In this document: piece after piece, positions 55,794 through 64,000 of the stretch | Layout of the letters: each line of letters begins with the position of its first letter | How positions within the stretch are numbered: the stretch's first letter is position 1 | Assembly (NCBI GenBank): GCA_003576845.1 | Contig: QEVJ01000006.1 | Coordinates: 24,873-88,872, forward strand | Length of the DNA: 64,000 nt | Direction: 5' to 3' | DNA from: Planctomycetota bacterium | Lineage (GTDB): Bacteria; Planctomycetota; Planctomycetia; Pirellulales; PLA5 | Made by a program: the position numbers and the translations under genes | The notes under the pieces: generated by a model | Databases searched by the model: none | Told to the model about the DNA's origin: nothing | What the model saw: the letters and a program-made list of their open reading frames with translations, nothing else

Positions 55794-58700
55794 ATGATCC
55801 AAGTCCATGACCTTATCGCCGTTGTCGGATTCGCCGCAGCGCTGCTCGTCGAACAACCGGTTTGTTGTGGCGCGCCGCCGCCTCCGAAAGCATCGGAAGC
55901 AAGCGACGCCGATTTCTCCACCCGACTGCCGCGGATTCCTCCCGTCGAGCCGGCCGCTGCGAAGAAGACTTTTGCCCTTAACGACGGCTTTTGCATGACG
56001 CTCGTCGCCGCGGAGCCGGTGGTTATCGATCCGGTGGCGATGGAGTTCGACGCGGCGGGGCGGTTGTATGTCGTCGAGATGCGCGACTACAGCGAACAGG
56101 CCGAGGAGAAGCTCGGCCGCGTGCGGTTGCTCACCGATAGCGACGGCGACGGCAAATTCGAGGCGTCGACCGTGTTCGCCGAAGGGCTCTCGTGGCCCAC
56201 GGCGGTGACTTGCTACGATGGCGGCGTGTTCGTCGCGGCCGCTCCGGGCATTCTTTATCTCAAGGACACCGACGGCAACGGCGTGGCGGACGTGCGGCGC
56301 GAGATTATCGCCGGTTTTGGCCGCTCGAACGTGCAGGGACTCGTCAACTCGCTCCGCTGGTCGCTCGACAATCGGATTCACGGCGCGACGAGCAGCGCGG
56401 GCGGAGAGCTGCGCGTCGTGGCCGAAAAAACGCTCGATGGCCGCGACGTGGCGGAGCAAAAGCCGCTCAATGCCCGCGGCCGCGACTTTAGTTTCGATCC
56501 GCGTTCATTCGGCCTGCGGCTCGAAAGCGGCGGCGCTCAGCACGGGATGTCGTTCGACGACTGGGGCCGCAAGTTCGTCTGCTCGAACAGCAATCACATT
56601 CAACTCGTGATGTACGAAGATCGGTATGCGGCCCGCAATCCGCTCTTGGCCGCGCCGCCGCCGCTCGTGGACATTGCGGCGGAAGGTCCGGCGGCGGAAG
56701 TGTTTCGCCGCAGCCCGGTAGAGCCGTGGCGGATCGTGCGGACCGAGTTGCGCGTCTCGGGCAAGGCGCCGGGACCGATCGAAGGCGGCGGGCGCGCGGC
56801 GGGGTATTTCACGTCGGCGACGGGCGTGACGATTTACCGCGGCGACGGCTGGCCCGAAGAACATCGCGGTCTGGCCATTGTCGGCGACGTGGGGAGCAAT
56901 CTCATCCATCGTAAGCGGCTCGAATCGGCCGGCGTCGGGTTGGTCGCACGGCGGATGGACGAGAAGAGCGAGTTCGTCGCGTCGAGCGACATCTGGTTCC
57001 GCCCGGTGCAGTTCGCGAACGGACCGGACGGGTGCTTGTACGTCGCCGATATGTATCGCGAGGTCATCGAGCATCCGGCGAGCTTGCCGCCGGCGATCAA
57101 GAAGCATCTCGATTTGACCAGCGGCCGCGATCGGGGGCGGATTTGGCGGATCGAGCCGCCGGGATATGAGTACGAGAAGCCGCCGCGGTTGGATCGGATG
57201 ACGAGTGAAGAACTCGGCGAGCAATTTGAGAGTGAGAATGGTTGGCGCCGAGACACCGTTGCGCGGCTGTTATACGAGAGGCAGGACGGCGAAGAAGCTG
57301 CAATCACGGCATGGGTCAGCTCTTTCAGTAGCAGGCCTGTCGTTCGTCTTCATGGTTTGTATCTCTATCTGGGGGCGGACGTGCTCGGCGAACGTGATAT
57401 GGTCGCAGGCACGAGAGATGAGGATCCACGTGTGCGCGAACACGCCGCACGATTACTCGGAATGCGTGCGAACCGTATCGCAGGCGGTGACGCGATCGAA
57501 GCGCTGTGTAACCTGGTGAACGACCCCGATCCGCGCGTACGCTATCAGGCCGCGTTTTCGCTAGGAGACTTCCCGGCCGCGAAGGAAACGACCGCCGCGC
57601 TTGCCAAGTTCGCATTACGCGACGGCAACGACCGCTGGATGCGGTTCGCCGTTCTCAGTTCTTCTGCCGGGCGCGCGGCGGGCCTGCTGCTGGCAATCGT
57701 CGACAGCGACGACCGGAAGGCCGTGGCGAACATCGGCGAGTTCTTGAGCGAAGCCGCGATGCTTGCCGGTCGAGAGGCGAACGCCGAGCAACTCGCGGCG
57801 CTCGTCGACCGCATCGAGCGGCTTCCCGCGAGCAATGCGGCGGCGCGCAAGCTGACGGTCGCTCTTGCCCAGGGTTTGTCCCGCGCCAACAGCCCGGCAG
57901 CCGCGAAGCTTCGCGCCGAGGACGGAAATCTCGCTCGGCTCGTTCGCGGACAGATTGCCACGGCCCTCGACGACGCCGTGGACGCGGACGCGAAGCTCGA
58001 CGTTCGCCTGGCGGCCGTCGAAACGCTGTCGCTCGCTTCGTTCGACCAGGCGCAGCGAGTCGTCGGCGAATTGCTCGCGCCGCAGACGCCGGGCGAGTTG
58101 CAGCGGGCGGCGATCGCGCTGCTTGCGCGGACCAAAGAGGCCAGCGCGGCCCATACGATTATCGACGCTTGGGAAGGGCTTTCCCCGACGGCGCGTGCGG
58201 AAGCGGTGGAAGCGCTGCTCGCCCGCGACGAGCGGATTCCGCTGTTTCTGGCCGCGGTGAAAGACGGTCGCCTGGCCGACGTCTACCTCGACCCGGCGCG
58301 AACCAACGCGCTCGCGGAGCATCGCGACGCGAAGATTCGCGAACTCGCCCGCGAGGCGTTTGTCGGTCGCGGCGCGGCGACGCGCGAGGAGCGCGAGAAG
58401 GTAATCGCCGCGTATCGCGAAGCGCTCGCCAAGTCCGGCGACGCCGAGCGCGGTAAGACGGCCTTTCGCAAGACGTGCACCGCGTGCCACCGGCTCGACG
58501 ACTACGGCCACGCCGTCGGGCCGGACCTGGCCGCGATCGGCAATCGGGGAGCGGAAGCCATTCTGCTCGCCGTGCTCGACCCGAACCGCGAAGTCAATCC
58601 ACAATACATCAACTACACGTTGCGAACGGTCGACGGCCGCACTGTGACGGGCACGATCGCCGCGGAAACGGCGACGAGCGTCTCGCTCCGCCGCGCAGAA

Positions 58701-58847
58701 GGCGCCGGCGAGACGATCTTGCGCGAAGAAATCGACGCCCTGCGCAGTTCCGGCGTTTCGCTCATGCCGGAGGGCCTTGAGAAGCAAATCCCGCCGCAGG
58801 AACTGGCGGATGTGATCTCCTACCTGCTCGGCCGCGCGGCAAAGTGA
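55794..58847 (+). CDS. Membrane-bound dehydrogenase/HEAT/cytochrome c protein (Piru_Ver type)
   Basis: 1017 residues from the ATG at 55794. A signal segment (3-25) leads to a six-bladed propeller dehydrogenase-like domain (about 50-450; VVIDPVAMEFDAAGRLYVVE, NGPDGCLYVADMYREVIEHP). HEAT helices follow (about 480-860). The C-terminal heme domain has CTACH at 895-899, with Met/Pro blocks for the second ligand (SLMPEGLE). It is a large exported redox protein typical of planctomycetes and verrucomicrobia, perhaps a sugar dehydrogenase. The stretch 57190-57480 has more A/T-rich codons than its surroundings. Confidence 0.86.
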   Translation: MIQVHDLIAVVGFAAALLVEQPVCCGAPPPPKASEASDADFSTRLPRIPPVEPAAAKKTFALNDGFCMTLVAAEPVVIDPVAMEFDAAGRLYVVEMRDYSEQAEEKLGRVRLLTDSDGDGKFEASTVFAEGLSWPTAVTCYDGGVFVAAAPGILYLKDTDGNGVADVRREIIAGFGRSNVQGLVNSLRWSLDNRIHGATSSAGGELRVVAEKTLDGRDVAEQKPLNARGRDFSFDPRSFGLRLESGGAQHGMSFDDWGRKFVCSNSNHIQLVMYEDRYAARNPLLAAPPPLVDIAAEGPAAEVFRRSPVEPWRIVRTELRVSGKAPGPIEGGGRAAGYFTSATGVTIYRGDGWPEEHRGLAIVGDVGSNLIHRKRLESAGVGLVARRMDEKSEFVASSDIWFRPVQFANGPDGCLYVADMYREVIEHPASLPPAIKKHLDLTSGRDRGRIWRIEPPGYEYEKPPRLDRMTSEELGEQFESENGWRRDTVARLLYERQDGEEAAITAWVSSFSSRPVVRLHGLYLYLGADVLGERDMVAGTRDEDPRVREHAARLLGMRANRIAGGDAIEALCNLVNDPDPRVRYQAAFSLGDFPAAKETTAALAKFALRDGNDRWMRFAVLSSSAGRAAGLLLAIVDSDDRKAVANIGEFLSEAAMLAGREANAEQLAALVDRIERLPASNAAARKLTVALAQGLSRANSPAAAKLRAEDGNLARLVRGQIATALDDAVDADAKLDVRLAAVETLSLASFDQAQRVVGELLAPQTPGELQRAAIALLARTKEASAAHTIIDAWEGLSPTARAEAVEALLARDERIPLFLAAVKDGRLADVYLDPARTNALAEHRDAKIRELAREAFVGRGAATREEREKVIAAYREALAKSGDAERGKTAFRKTCTACHRLDDYGHAVGPDLAAIGNRGAEAILLAVLDPNREVNPQYINYTLRTVDGRTVTGTIAAETATSVSLRRAEGAGETILREEIDALRSSGVSLMPEGLEKQIPPQELADVISYLLGRAAK

Positions 58848-58863
58848 TGCCGACCGCTGAGGG

Positions 58864-58953
58864 AATGCAAAAGGCAGAACGAAAAATGAAGAAAAATCGC
58901 AAAGACTTCGTTTCCAGCTTCATTTTTCATTGTGCACTTTGCATTTTGCATTG
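58864..58953. repeat. Palindromic repeat of AATGCAAAAGGCA words
   Basis: GAATGCAAAAGGCAGAACGA plus AAAATGAAG at the left is answered by CTTCATTTTTCATTGTGCAC and TTTGCATTTTGCATT at the right. It is AT-rich in a GC-rich genome and lies between convergent genes. Confidence 0.88.
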
Positions 58954-59081
58954 ACTTCCGCCCTGCTCGTCGCCCTTAATGCAAATCGTTTGCGCAACTT
59001 TTCACGTGAAACGCACAACAAGGGTGAGAAAAGAGTGGGCTTGACAACGACGCAGCTTACCGAGGCTATGAAGCCGAAGGG

Positions 59082-59705
59082 CTATTTGGCACCATCGCCG
59101 CGCAATTCGAGAAGCGCTTCCCGCCATTCTGGCAGGTCCCGTAGCTCGCGTACCACGTCGGCGACCGAGTTGTCTCGCGACGCTGCCGTCTCGAGGTCCT
59201 GTACAATATATAGTTGCGCCTCGAAACGAAAATCCGGGAACTCGCGACGTAGAGCATCGAGCGTCGAAAACCGTTCGATCCCTTCGGCCGCCAAGCGACA
59301 GAGTATCGCAATGGCGTTCGCCTGAGTCCAATCGTATTCGCCGAACCCGACGCGGCGTAGAAACGGTATCGCCCGCTCGCGATAGTGAAAGAGGATCTCG
59401 AAGATGGCGCGCTGCCAGTACGCGAGCCATACCCCGAACCCGCGTTGAGGATAATCGAAGCGATCCGGCGGCTTCGTGGGGCTGTGCAGGCGATCCTCTA
59501 ATTCTTTCAGCACAAAAGGTCCGTCGAGTTGGCGCGCTACTGCCTGTGCCTTCGTTTCAAAAGCGCAATGGTCCTCGGCCAGATTGGAAATCGAGGCAAT
59601 AAGAAAGTCTACGTCGCGCTTACGCGCCTTTGGCGGTAGCTGCGCTTCATCGGTTGAACGATGAGGAACGAACTGCTTCTTCCGAAACCAATCGAAGAAC
59701 TTCAT
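59082..59705 (-). CDS. Hypothetical protein downstream of the ECF sigma gene
   Basis: 207 residues, family not recognised. The start MKFFDWFRKK is an amphipathic helix but no signal peptide. The rest is predicted helical with leucine spacing like HEAT/TPR repeats (AIFEILFHYRERAIPFLRRV, AIAILCRLAAEG). Base composition is visibly less GC-rich than neighbours, with codons such as AAA, GAA and TTC at ordinary frequency. It follows the sigma-factor gene by 22 bases on the same strand, so it may share its transcript, perhaps as a regulator or as an acquired gene. Confidence 0.6.
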   Translation of the reverse strand: MKFFDWFRKKQFVPHRSTDEAQLPPKARKRDVDFLIASISNLAEDHCAFETKAQAVARQLDGPFVLKELEDRLHSPTKPPDRFDYPQRGFGVWLAYWQRAIFEILFHYRERAIPFLRRVGFGEYDWTQANAIAILCRLAAEGIERFSTLDALRREFPDFRFEAQLYIVQDLETAASRDNSVADVVRELRDLPEWREALLELRGDGAK

Positions 59706-59727
59706 GGCTCCGTGTGCCTGCGCGCAA

Positions 59728-60354
59728 TTAACCCACCGCGACCTGTGCCGCGCGGTCCGCAAGCTGCTGCTTGACGAGTGCCAGCAACCGCCGCACGGCC
59801 CGTTCGCTTCGTTCGACCGTGGCGGCGACTTCCGCGATGTCGTTGCCCTGCAGGTACAGCTCCAACATTTGCCGCTGGAGCGGCGAGAGCCTTTCCATCA
59901 CCAATTGAAGCTCCTCGACCGCCGCCATCGCATCCGCCGGCGAAGGCTCCCGGGCAAGCTGCTCGGCGGGGAAGTTTCCCAGGCTGTCCTCGGCCGAAAG
60001 GCTCTGCTCGCGGTCGAACGACCGCTTTTGGGCCGAGTGGAACTCGACCTGCTTATGCAGTTTGTTGATGGTGATCGTCGCCAGCAGCCGCCAGAGGTCG
60101 CCACTGCGATCCAGGGTGTATTGGCCGTTGCGGGCCCGGGTGAAGAAACTCCGATAGACCGACTGGACGACGTCCTCGGGATCGACGCGCTGGGCCAGCT
60201 TCGCCGAAAGGCGCGTGCGGGCGAAGGCCACGAGCCGGTTCACGTAGCGATGGAAAATCGCCTCCGAAGCCGCCGCGTCGCCTTTCCGACACGCCGCCAG
60301 GAGCTCGGCCATGTCGTCGTCGCCGTCGGGGGAGGCGTGCGGATCGTCGGCCAT
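59728..60354 (-). CDS. ECF-type RNA polymerase sigma factor
   Basis: 208 residues from the ATG at 60354; the inner ATG at 60312 is possible. Region 2 is seen as AIFHRYVNRLVAFARTRLS and DPEDVVQSVYRSFF. Region 4 is a helix-turn-helix: LSPLQRQMLELYLQGNDIAE followed by VERSERAVRRLLALV. It would direct RNA polymerase to a small stress or envelope regulon. No anti-sigma gene is seen next to it, unless the 207-residue hypothetical downstream serves that role; that is a guess. Confidence 0.85.
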   Translation of the reverse strand: MADDPHASPDGDDDMAELLAACRKGDAAASEAIFHRYVNRLVAFARTRLSAKLAQRVDPEDVVQSVYRSFFTRARNGQYTLDRSGDLWRLLATITINKLHKQVEFHSAQKRSFDREQSLSAEDSLGNFPAEQLAREPSPADAMAAVEELQLVMERLSPLQRQMLELYLQGNDIAEVAATVERSERAVRRLLALVKQQLADRAAQVAVG

Positions 60355-60549
60355 GCCACCATTCGATTCGTCCGGCGGAAAAACAAGAAACCGCGTTCGC
60401 CCCGCGAACATCTATTCACTATTATGCTCGAATCGCGCCCGGGGACCAAGCCGGGCGATCAAGCGCCACGCAACCCCGAGTTTTCGCCACAGCCGCCGCT
60501 CGCTAGAATCGGCGAGGCTCGTGGGCGGTGGGAAGTGCGCAGCGTCCGC

Positions 60550-60602
60550 GCGAATCCCGAACTCCGAATCCCAAATCCCTGACCCCCGACCCCTGCTCCT
60601 AC
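60550..60602. repeat. CCGAATCCC / CTGACCCC word repeat upstream of aroE
   Basis: Words CGAATCCCGAACTCCGAATC and then CCCTGACCCCCGACCCCTGC, combining the vocabularies of 41455-41536 and 40026-40081. It stops one base before the aroE start codon, occupying the place of a ribosome-binding site. Confidence 0.8.
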
Positions 60603-60603
60603 C

Positions 60604-61452
60604 TTGTCCAGCCCCGCGCTCCAAGAAATCGTCTGCTGCATGGGCCAGCCCGTCGCCGGGAACCCCACGCAGTACATGATGGAAAAAGCCTTTGCCGCGG
60701 CGGGACTCGATTGGCGCTATCTCACGCTTGAAGTTGCGCCGGAGCAGCTCGCCGACGCGGTCCGCGGCATGAAGGCGATGGGCTTTCGCGGCGGCAACTT
60801 CACCGTCCCGCACAAAGTCGCCGTCGTCCCGCTCCTGGACGCGCTCAGTCCCGCGGCAGAACTGATTGGGGCGGTGAATTGCGCGAATCACATCGACGGC
60901 CGGCTCGTCGGCGAGAACACAGACGGCAAAGGATTTGTACAGTCCTTGCGAACCGTCATCGACCCAGTCGGCAAGCAGATTGTCGTGCTCGGCGCAGGCG
61001 GCGCCGCACGGGCCGTGGCCGTCGAGCTGGCCGTCGCCGGCGCCGCTGCCATTACGATCGTCAATCGGACGGCGGAACGAGGCCAGCCGCTCGTCGATCT
61101 GCTCGCGTCCAAGACCGCCGCGGCTGCAACGCTTGTCCCGTGGCAGGGCGAGTATTCCGTGCCCGAAAGTGCCAATGTGCTGATCAACGCGACATCGATT
61201 GGTCTCAACGACTCGAGTGCCCGCGTGCCGGTATTGGCGAGCACGTTGCGACCAGGGCTGGTCGTCGCCGACGTGGTCTTCAACCCGCCGCAAACGCGGT
61301 TCCTCGCCGAGGCCCAGCAGCACGGTTGCGCGACGCTCGACGGCCTGGGCATGCTCGTGAACCAGGCGGTGATTGGATTCGAGATATGGACCGGCACGAA
61401 ACCCGACGCGGCGGTCATGCGCGAGGCGCTGGAAGAGTTCCTCGGGATTTAG
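60604..61452 (+). CDS. aroE: Shikimate 5-dehydrogenase
   Basis: 282 residues from TTG at 60604; ATG at 60640 would cut into the conserved first strand. It reduces 3-dehydroshikimate to shikimate with NADPH in aromatic amino-acid synthesis. The catalytic lysine is K71 in NFTVPHK and the paired acid D107 in GENTDGKGF. The Rossmann motif is GAGGAARA at 130-137, followed by NRTAERG for NADPH choice, and LINATSIGLN and LGMLVNQAV are conserved. Unusually, the 5' side is a word repeat rather than a visible ribosome-binding site. Confidence 0.93.
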   Translation: MSSPALQEIVCCMGQPVAGNPTQYMMEKAFAAAGLDWRYLTLEVAPEQLADAVRGMKAMGFRGGNFTVPHKVAVVPLLDALSPAAELIGAVNCANHIDGRLVGENTDGKGFVQSLRTVIDPVGKQIVVLGAGGAARAVAVELAVAGAAAITIVNRTAERGQPLVDLLASKTAAAATLVPWQGEYSVPESANVLINATSIGLNDSSARVPVLASTLRPGLVVADVVFNPPQTRFLAEAQQHGCATLDGLGMLVNQAVIGFEIWTGTKPDAAVMREALEEFLGI

Positions 61453-62309
61453 CGTCCGTGGGGTTTGCAGACTCGGTGGACCGCCTCACGGCTTCCGAAG
61501 GCGGCGGCGTCCGACATTGCCTTGTTTGCCGAATTGCGCTAGTATCCTCGCCGGAACCGTAAGTGCCCGCCGTTTTGCATCGTTGCTAGCACCGGCGCGG
61601 CCGGATTTTTCCGCACGAGCCGAACCGCCGGCAGTGGAACTGCGTATAGTAGTCATTGAACCGGCCATTCCCGGTTCGGCGGCAGGACTACCCGCCGTCG
61701 AGCGGTCGTTCGGTTTGGAGTTGTGTCCGCGGCATTTCCAGCGATTTCACGGCCTCGCATGAGCCGCCGTCGGCGTGGACATGTTTGTGGGCGAAACGAG
61801 AATCGAGAACGCGACGCGCCGCCAACCGCAGCGCGTGTCGATGCTCGGAAACGCGGTTGGACCGCGGAGGCAACGCGGCATTCGGCACGGCCGGAAACGT
61901 GTCGCCAAACCGCAACAACGCCGTATGGCGACGTCAACGAACCGCGGCGTTACATGCCGCACAAGCATTCAATCACGGGGTGTTCGCTACAGGAAGTTCG
62001 CTGAAAGTTTGGTGAAGGATCGCCGCTCGCCCGAGTCGATGACACAGGTGCAACGCCTGGTCATTCTGCCCGCGAGGTCGACTCCCAGCCACGGAAAGCG
62101 GGTCCGGCGAACGTAACAACACGTACACTTATCCGGACGCAAGACGCCGAATTGTCGACTACGCCGTTTCCACGAGGACGCGCCGGCAACCGCCCCATCC
62201 CATCACGGCCCGACTCCGGGCAGCGGTTGCCGCGACACGAAACTGGCTGGACAATTCGCATCGAGCGTCGCCCACTTCCCTTCGGCAACGCAATTCGGGA
62301 GACGACAGG
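61453..62309. other. 857-base stretch without a clear gene
   Basis: No frame here looks like a real protein on either strand; several overlapping 60-130 codon frames are Arg-rich or compositionally odd. A possible promoter sits at 61517-61545. A small hairpin GAACCGG/CCGGTTC lies near 61658-61677. It could hold an RNA gene or a decayed gene, but no known RNA (RNase P, tmRNA, SRP, 6S) was recognised. Confidence 0.5.
61517..61545 (+). promoter_or_regulatory. Possible sigma-70-type promoter
   Basis: TTGCCT at 61517-61522 and TAGTAT at 61540-61545 are separated by exactly 17 bases and match four of six and four to five of six consensus bases. The transcript would run into the gene-free stretch toward the FlgM-like gene. 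Chance matches are possible. Confidence 0.35.
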
Positions 62310-62588
62310 ATGCAAATCTACGGCCCCAGTCAGGTTCACGGCCCGCAAGCATTGAGCGGTCCACACTCGATTCGCAGTCCCCAGCGCACGGCCGCGCCGG
62401 CGACGCCCGCTATAGGTGACCAATTGGACATCTCGGAAGCCGCGCAGTTGATTTCGCAAGCCCACGACGTTCCGGACATTCGCGACGAGTTGGTTGCCCG
62501 CGTCCGCTCGCAGATCGCCGGCGGCACGTACGAATCGCCGGAGCGACTCGACGTGGCCGTCGATCGGTTGCTGGACGAAATCGGCTAA
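62310..62588 (+). CDS. flgM: FlgM-like anti-sigma-28 factor
   Basis: 92 residues with GGGAG eight bases before the ATG. The first 40 residues are flexible and Gly/Pro/Ser-rich; the C-terminal half carries the FlgM pattern DISEAAQLI, then VPDIRDELVARVRSQIAGG, YESPERLDVAVDRLLDEIG. FlgM binds the flagellar sigma factor FliA and is exported once the hook is complete. No flagellar gene is in the window, so this copy stands apart from such an operon. The small size fits. Confidence 0.78.
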   Translation: MQIYGPSQVHGPQALSGPHSIRSPQRTAAPATPAIGDQLDISEAAQLISQAHDVPDIRDELVARVRSQIAGGTYESPERLDVAVDRLLDEIG

Positions 62589-62797
62589 AGCCACCGCACA
62601 CATCGACGAATTGATGCGCGGAATGCGCCCTATCGCCCTTGATGTAGCATCGCTCGGTTGCTGGCGCGCGGAATGGAGCGTAAAATTGGGGTAACGATCC
62701 GCCGGTGCGGCACTCTCCGGCTGGTCGTTCCCATTCCGAAAGCGCCGGTGTCCCTTCCGCTGCGGCGCTGCCCAATTCGCGTTCCCTGCTCTCCGGC

Positions 62798-63310
62798 ATG
62801 GCCACCGAAACGACCGATTTCTCGCTAGGCTCCGTCACGGTCGCACTGACGCCGATCGAACGGCTCGAGGAGTACCTGCAAAGCCGCGGGAAGCGGATGA
62901 CCCAGCAGCGGCGACTGATCGTCGCCGAGGTCTTCAGCCACCACGAGCATTTCGACGCCGACGGTCTGCTCTTACAGCTTCAGCAAAAGCTCGGCCGCGA
63001 TCAGGTCAGCCGCCCGACCGTCTACCGGACGCTGACGGAATTGGTCGAAGCGGGCTTGCTCGTCAAAATGGACCTCGGCGGCCGCGCGGTCTACGAGCAC
63101 GACTACGGCTATCCCAACCACGATCACCTGCACTGCACGACCTGCAACCGGCTGATCGAGTTCAAGAGCGACGAGCTGATCGCGATCCGCGACGCTGTCG
63201 CTCGCCAAAACGGCTTCCGCGTTGCCGGGCATCGGTTAATCGTCACCGGCACGTGCCGCGAGTGCATGCAGGCCCGACAGCGGCCGAAGCGGATGCTGGA
63301 CCGCATTTGA
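62798..63310 (+). CDS. Fur-family metal-dependent repressor
   Basis: 170 residues from the ATG at 62798; the frame opens 31 codons earlier, but that part is not conserved in look. Winged helix at about 20-95 (TQQRRLIVAEVFSHHEHFDA, SRPTVYRTLTELVEAGLL). The metal sites are HDHLHC plus CTTC (C113, C116) and CREC (C153, C156), the latter pairs being the structural zinc. It could sense Fe, Zn or peroxide; the HxHxHC block alone does not decide. A heme-protein gene follows on the same strand. Confidence 0.9.
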   Translation: MATETTDFSLGSVTVALTPIERLEEYLQSRGKRMTQQRRLIVAEVFSHHEHFDADGLLLQLQQKLGRDQVSRPTVYRTLTELVEAGLLVKMDLGGRAVYEHDYGYPNHDHLHCTTCNRLIEFKSDELIAIRDAVARQNGFRVAGHRLIVTGTCRECMQARQRPKRMLDRI

Positions 63311-63479
63311 CCGTCTCCCGCCAGCCCGACTGCACCGTCTTCTCGGCGGGGTTATAATCGGGTCGTGTCGGCAGTGCCGTTTCCCGGATGCCGCCGCCCG
63401 CCCGATTGTTCCAGCGTCGCCGCGCATGCACGACGTTGGAAATCCCGCCTGAACGATTCCGCAGATCGTGGAGGTCGTC

Positions 63480-64000
63480 GTGCCCGCCTTGGCCGCGTCT
63501 CGAATCGGACTCTTCCGTCTAGGCACCGCGCCGCTTGCGGTGGTGTCGCTTTGCGTGGTTGCATGGCTCGTGTCGAGCGTTCGTGCCGACGAGCAACCGG
63601 CCGCGGAAAAGCCGCCCGAGTTCACCGCCGAGCAGACGGCCGCGGGCATCGAGCTGTTCCAAAAACACGTCCGCGTCGCCTTGGCTCACAAATGCGTCCA
63701 TTGCCACGGACGCGACAGCACGGAGGGCGAGTTCAACCTGACCACGCGCGAAGGCTTGCTCCGCGGCGGCAGTTCCGGCCCGGCCGTGACGCTCGGCAAC
63801 GGCAAGGCGAGTCACCTGTACAAGCTCGCCGCCCGGCTGGAAGAACCCTACATGCCCGACGAGGGCGAGAATCTGACCGCCGACGAGCTGGCCCACTTGG
63901 AAAGGTGGATCGACCTGGGCGCGCCCTACGACAAGCCGCTCCTCGAGCCGGATGCAGACAAGTCGCCCTGGACCGAGCGGACGGTCGCGCCCGACGCGAG
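63480..64000 (+). CDS. Planctomycete cytochrome (PSCyt1-type) protein, N-terminal part
   Basis: 173 residues before the right edge cuts it. GTG at 63480 has GGAGG six bases upstream. A signal peptide (hydrophobic core about 20-33, ending SVRAD) precedes a cytochrome-like domain with the heme motif CVHCH near residue 73, then LTTREGLLRGGSSGP and MPDEGENLTADELAHLERWI, the block typical of the planctomycete PSCyt1 domain. Full-length relatives go on with DUF1549 and DUF1553 domains outside the window. It should be exported. Confidence 0.85.
   Translation, partial: MPALAASRIGLFRLGTAPLAVVSLCVVAWLVSSVRADEQPAAEKPPEFTAEQTAAGIELFQKHVRVALAHKCVHCHGRDSTEGEFNLTTREGLLRGGSSGPAVTLGNGKASHLYKLAARLEEPYMPDEGENLTADELAHLERWIDLGAPYDKPLLEPDADKSPWTERTVAPDA

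Noticed and set aside
58864..58953. AT-rich palindrome considered as a bidirectional terminator for convergent genes
   Set aside because: The arms are built of repeated ATGCAAA words rather than a GC-rich stem with a T-run, so a dispersed repeat explains it better.
61688..62116. Overlapping small frames on both strands before the FlgM-like gene
   Set aside because: They compete on both strands, are Arg-rich and none has a ribosome-binding site or known motif.

Overview
The window reads as chromosomal DNA of a high-GC planctomycete, most likely of the Pirellulales type. The pointers are protein families typical of that group: secreted sulfatases, PEP-CTERM and dockerin-bearing surface proteins, a BBP7-type outer-membrane barrel, FG-GAP/ASPIC-UnbV propeller proteins, the Piru/Ver membrane-bound dehydrogenase with a CxxCH tail, and a planctomycete cytochrome (PSCyt1-like) at the right edge. 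No phage, insertion sequence, CRISPR array, rRNA or tRNA gene was recognised. The assignment rests on recalled family traits, not on a search.

Layout. 1-7.8 kb: metG (cut by the left edge, carrying an in-frame repeat insertion), a secreted thioredoxin-trypsin fusion, an FAD monooxygenase, a sulfatase and a lectin-like PEP-CTERM protein with a clear terminator. 8-21 kb: an extracytoplasmic cluster of three ASPIC/UnbV proteins, a TPR lipoprotein, a large membrane protein joining a histidine-bearing membrane domain, five c-type heme sites and TPRs, and a nitrilase-family hydrolase. 21-31 kb: mostly single genes (NUDIX hydrolase, M50 protease, APP1-type phosphatase, BBP7 barrel, family-5 uracil-DNA glycosylase, Ser/Thr kinase, citrate synthase, second sulfatase).

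31-47 kb: one long minus-strand cluster for a type IV pilus/type II secretion-like machine. In transcription order: PilB/GspE-like ATPase, PilT-like ATPase, second GspE-like ATPase, GspF, four prepilin-like proteins and a giant GspK-like protein. The secretin and the PilM/N/O-like parts are not in the window. 47-56 kb: a frameshifted CehA/McbA-type gene, a CAP-dockerin-PEP-CTERM protein, a TylF-like methyltransferase, glnS and a HAF-repeat PEP-CTERM protein. 56-64 kb: a 1017-residue dehydrogenase-HEAT-cytochrome protein, an ECF sigma factor with a hypothetical gene, aroE, an 857-base stretch with no clear gene, a FlgM-like anti-sigma factor, a Fur-family regulator and a partial cytochrome gene.

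The most unusual non-coding trait is a set of short dispersed repeats, either palindromic or made of repeated 6-8 base words. They sit in many intergenic spaces, often right at gene starts. One lies in frame inside metG, and one palindromic family supplies start codons and N-terminal codons to neighbouring reading frames.
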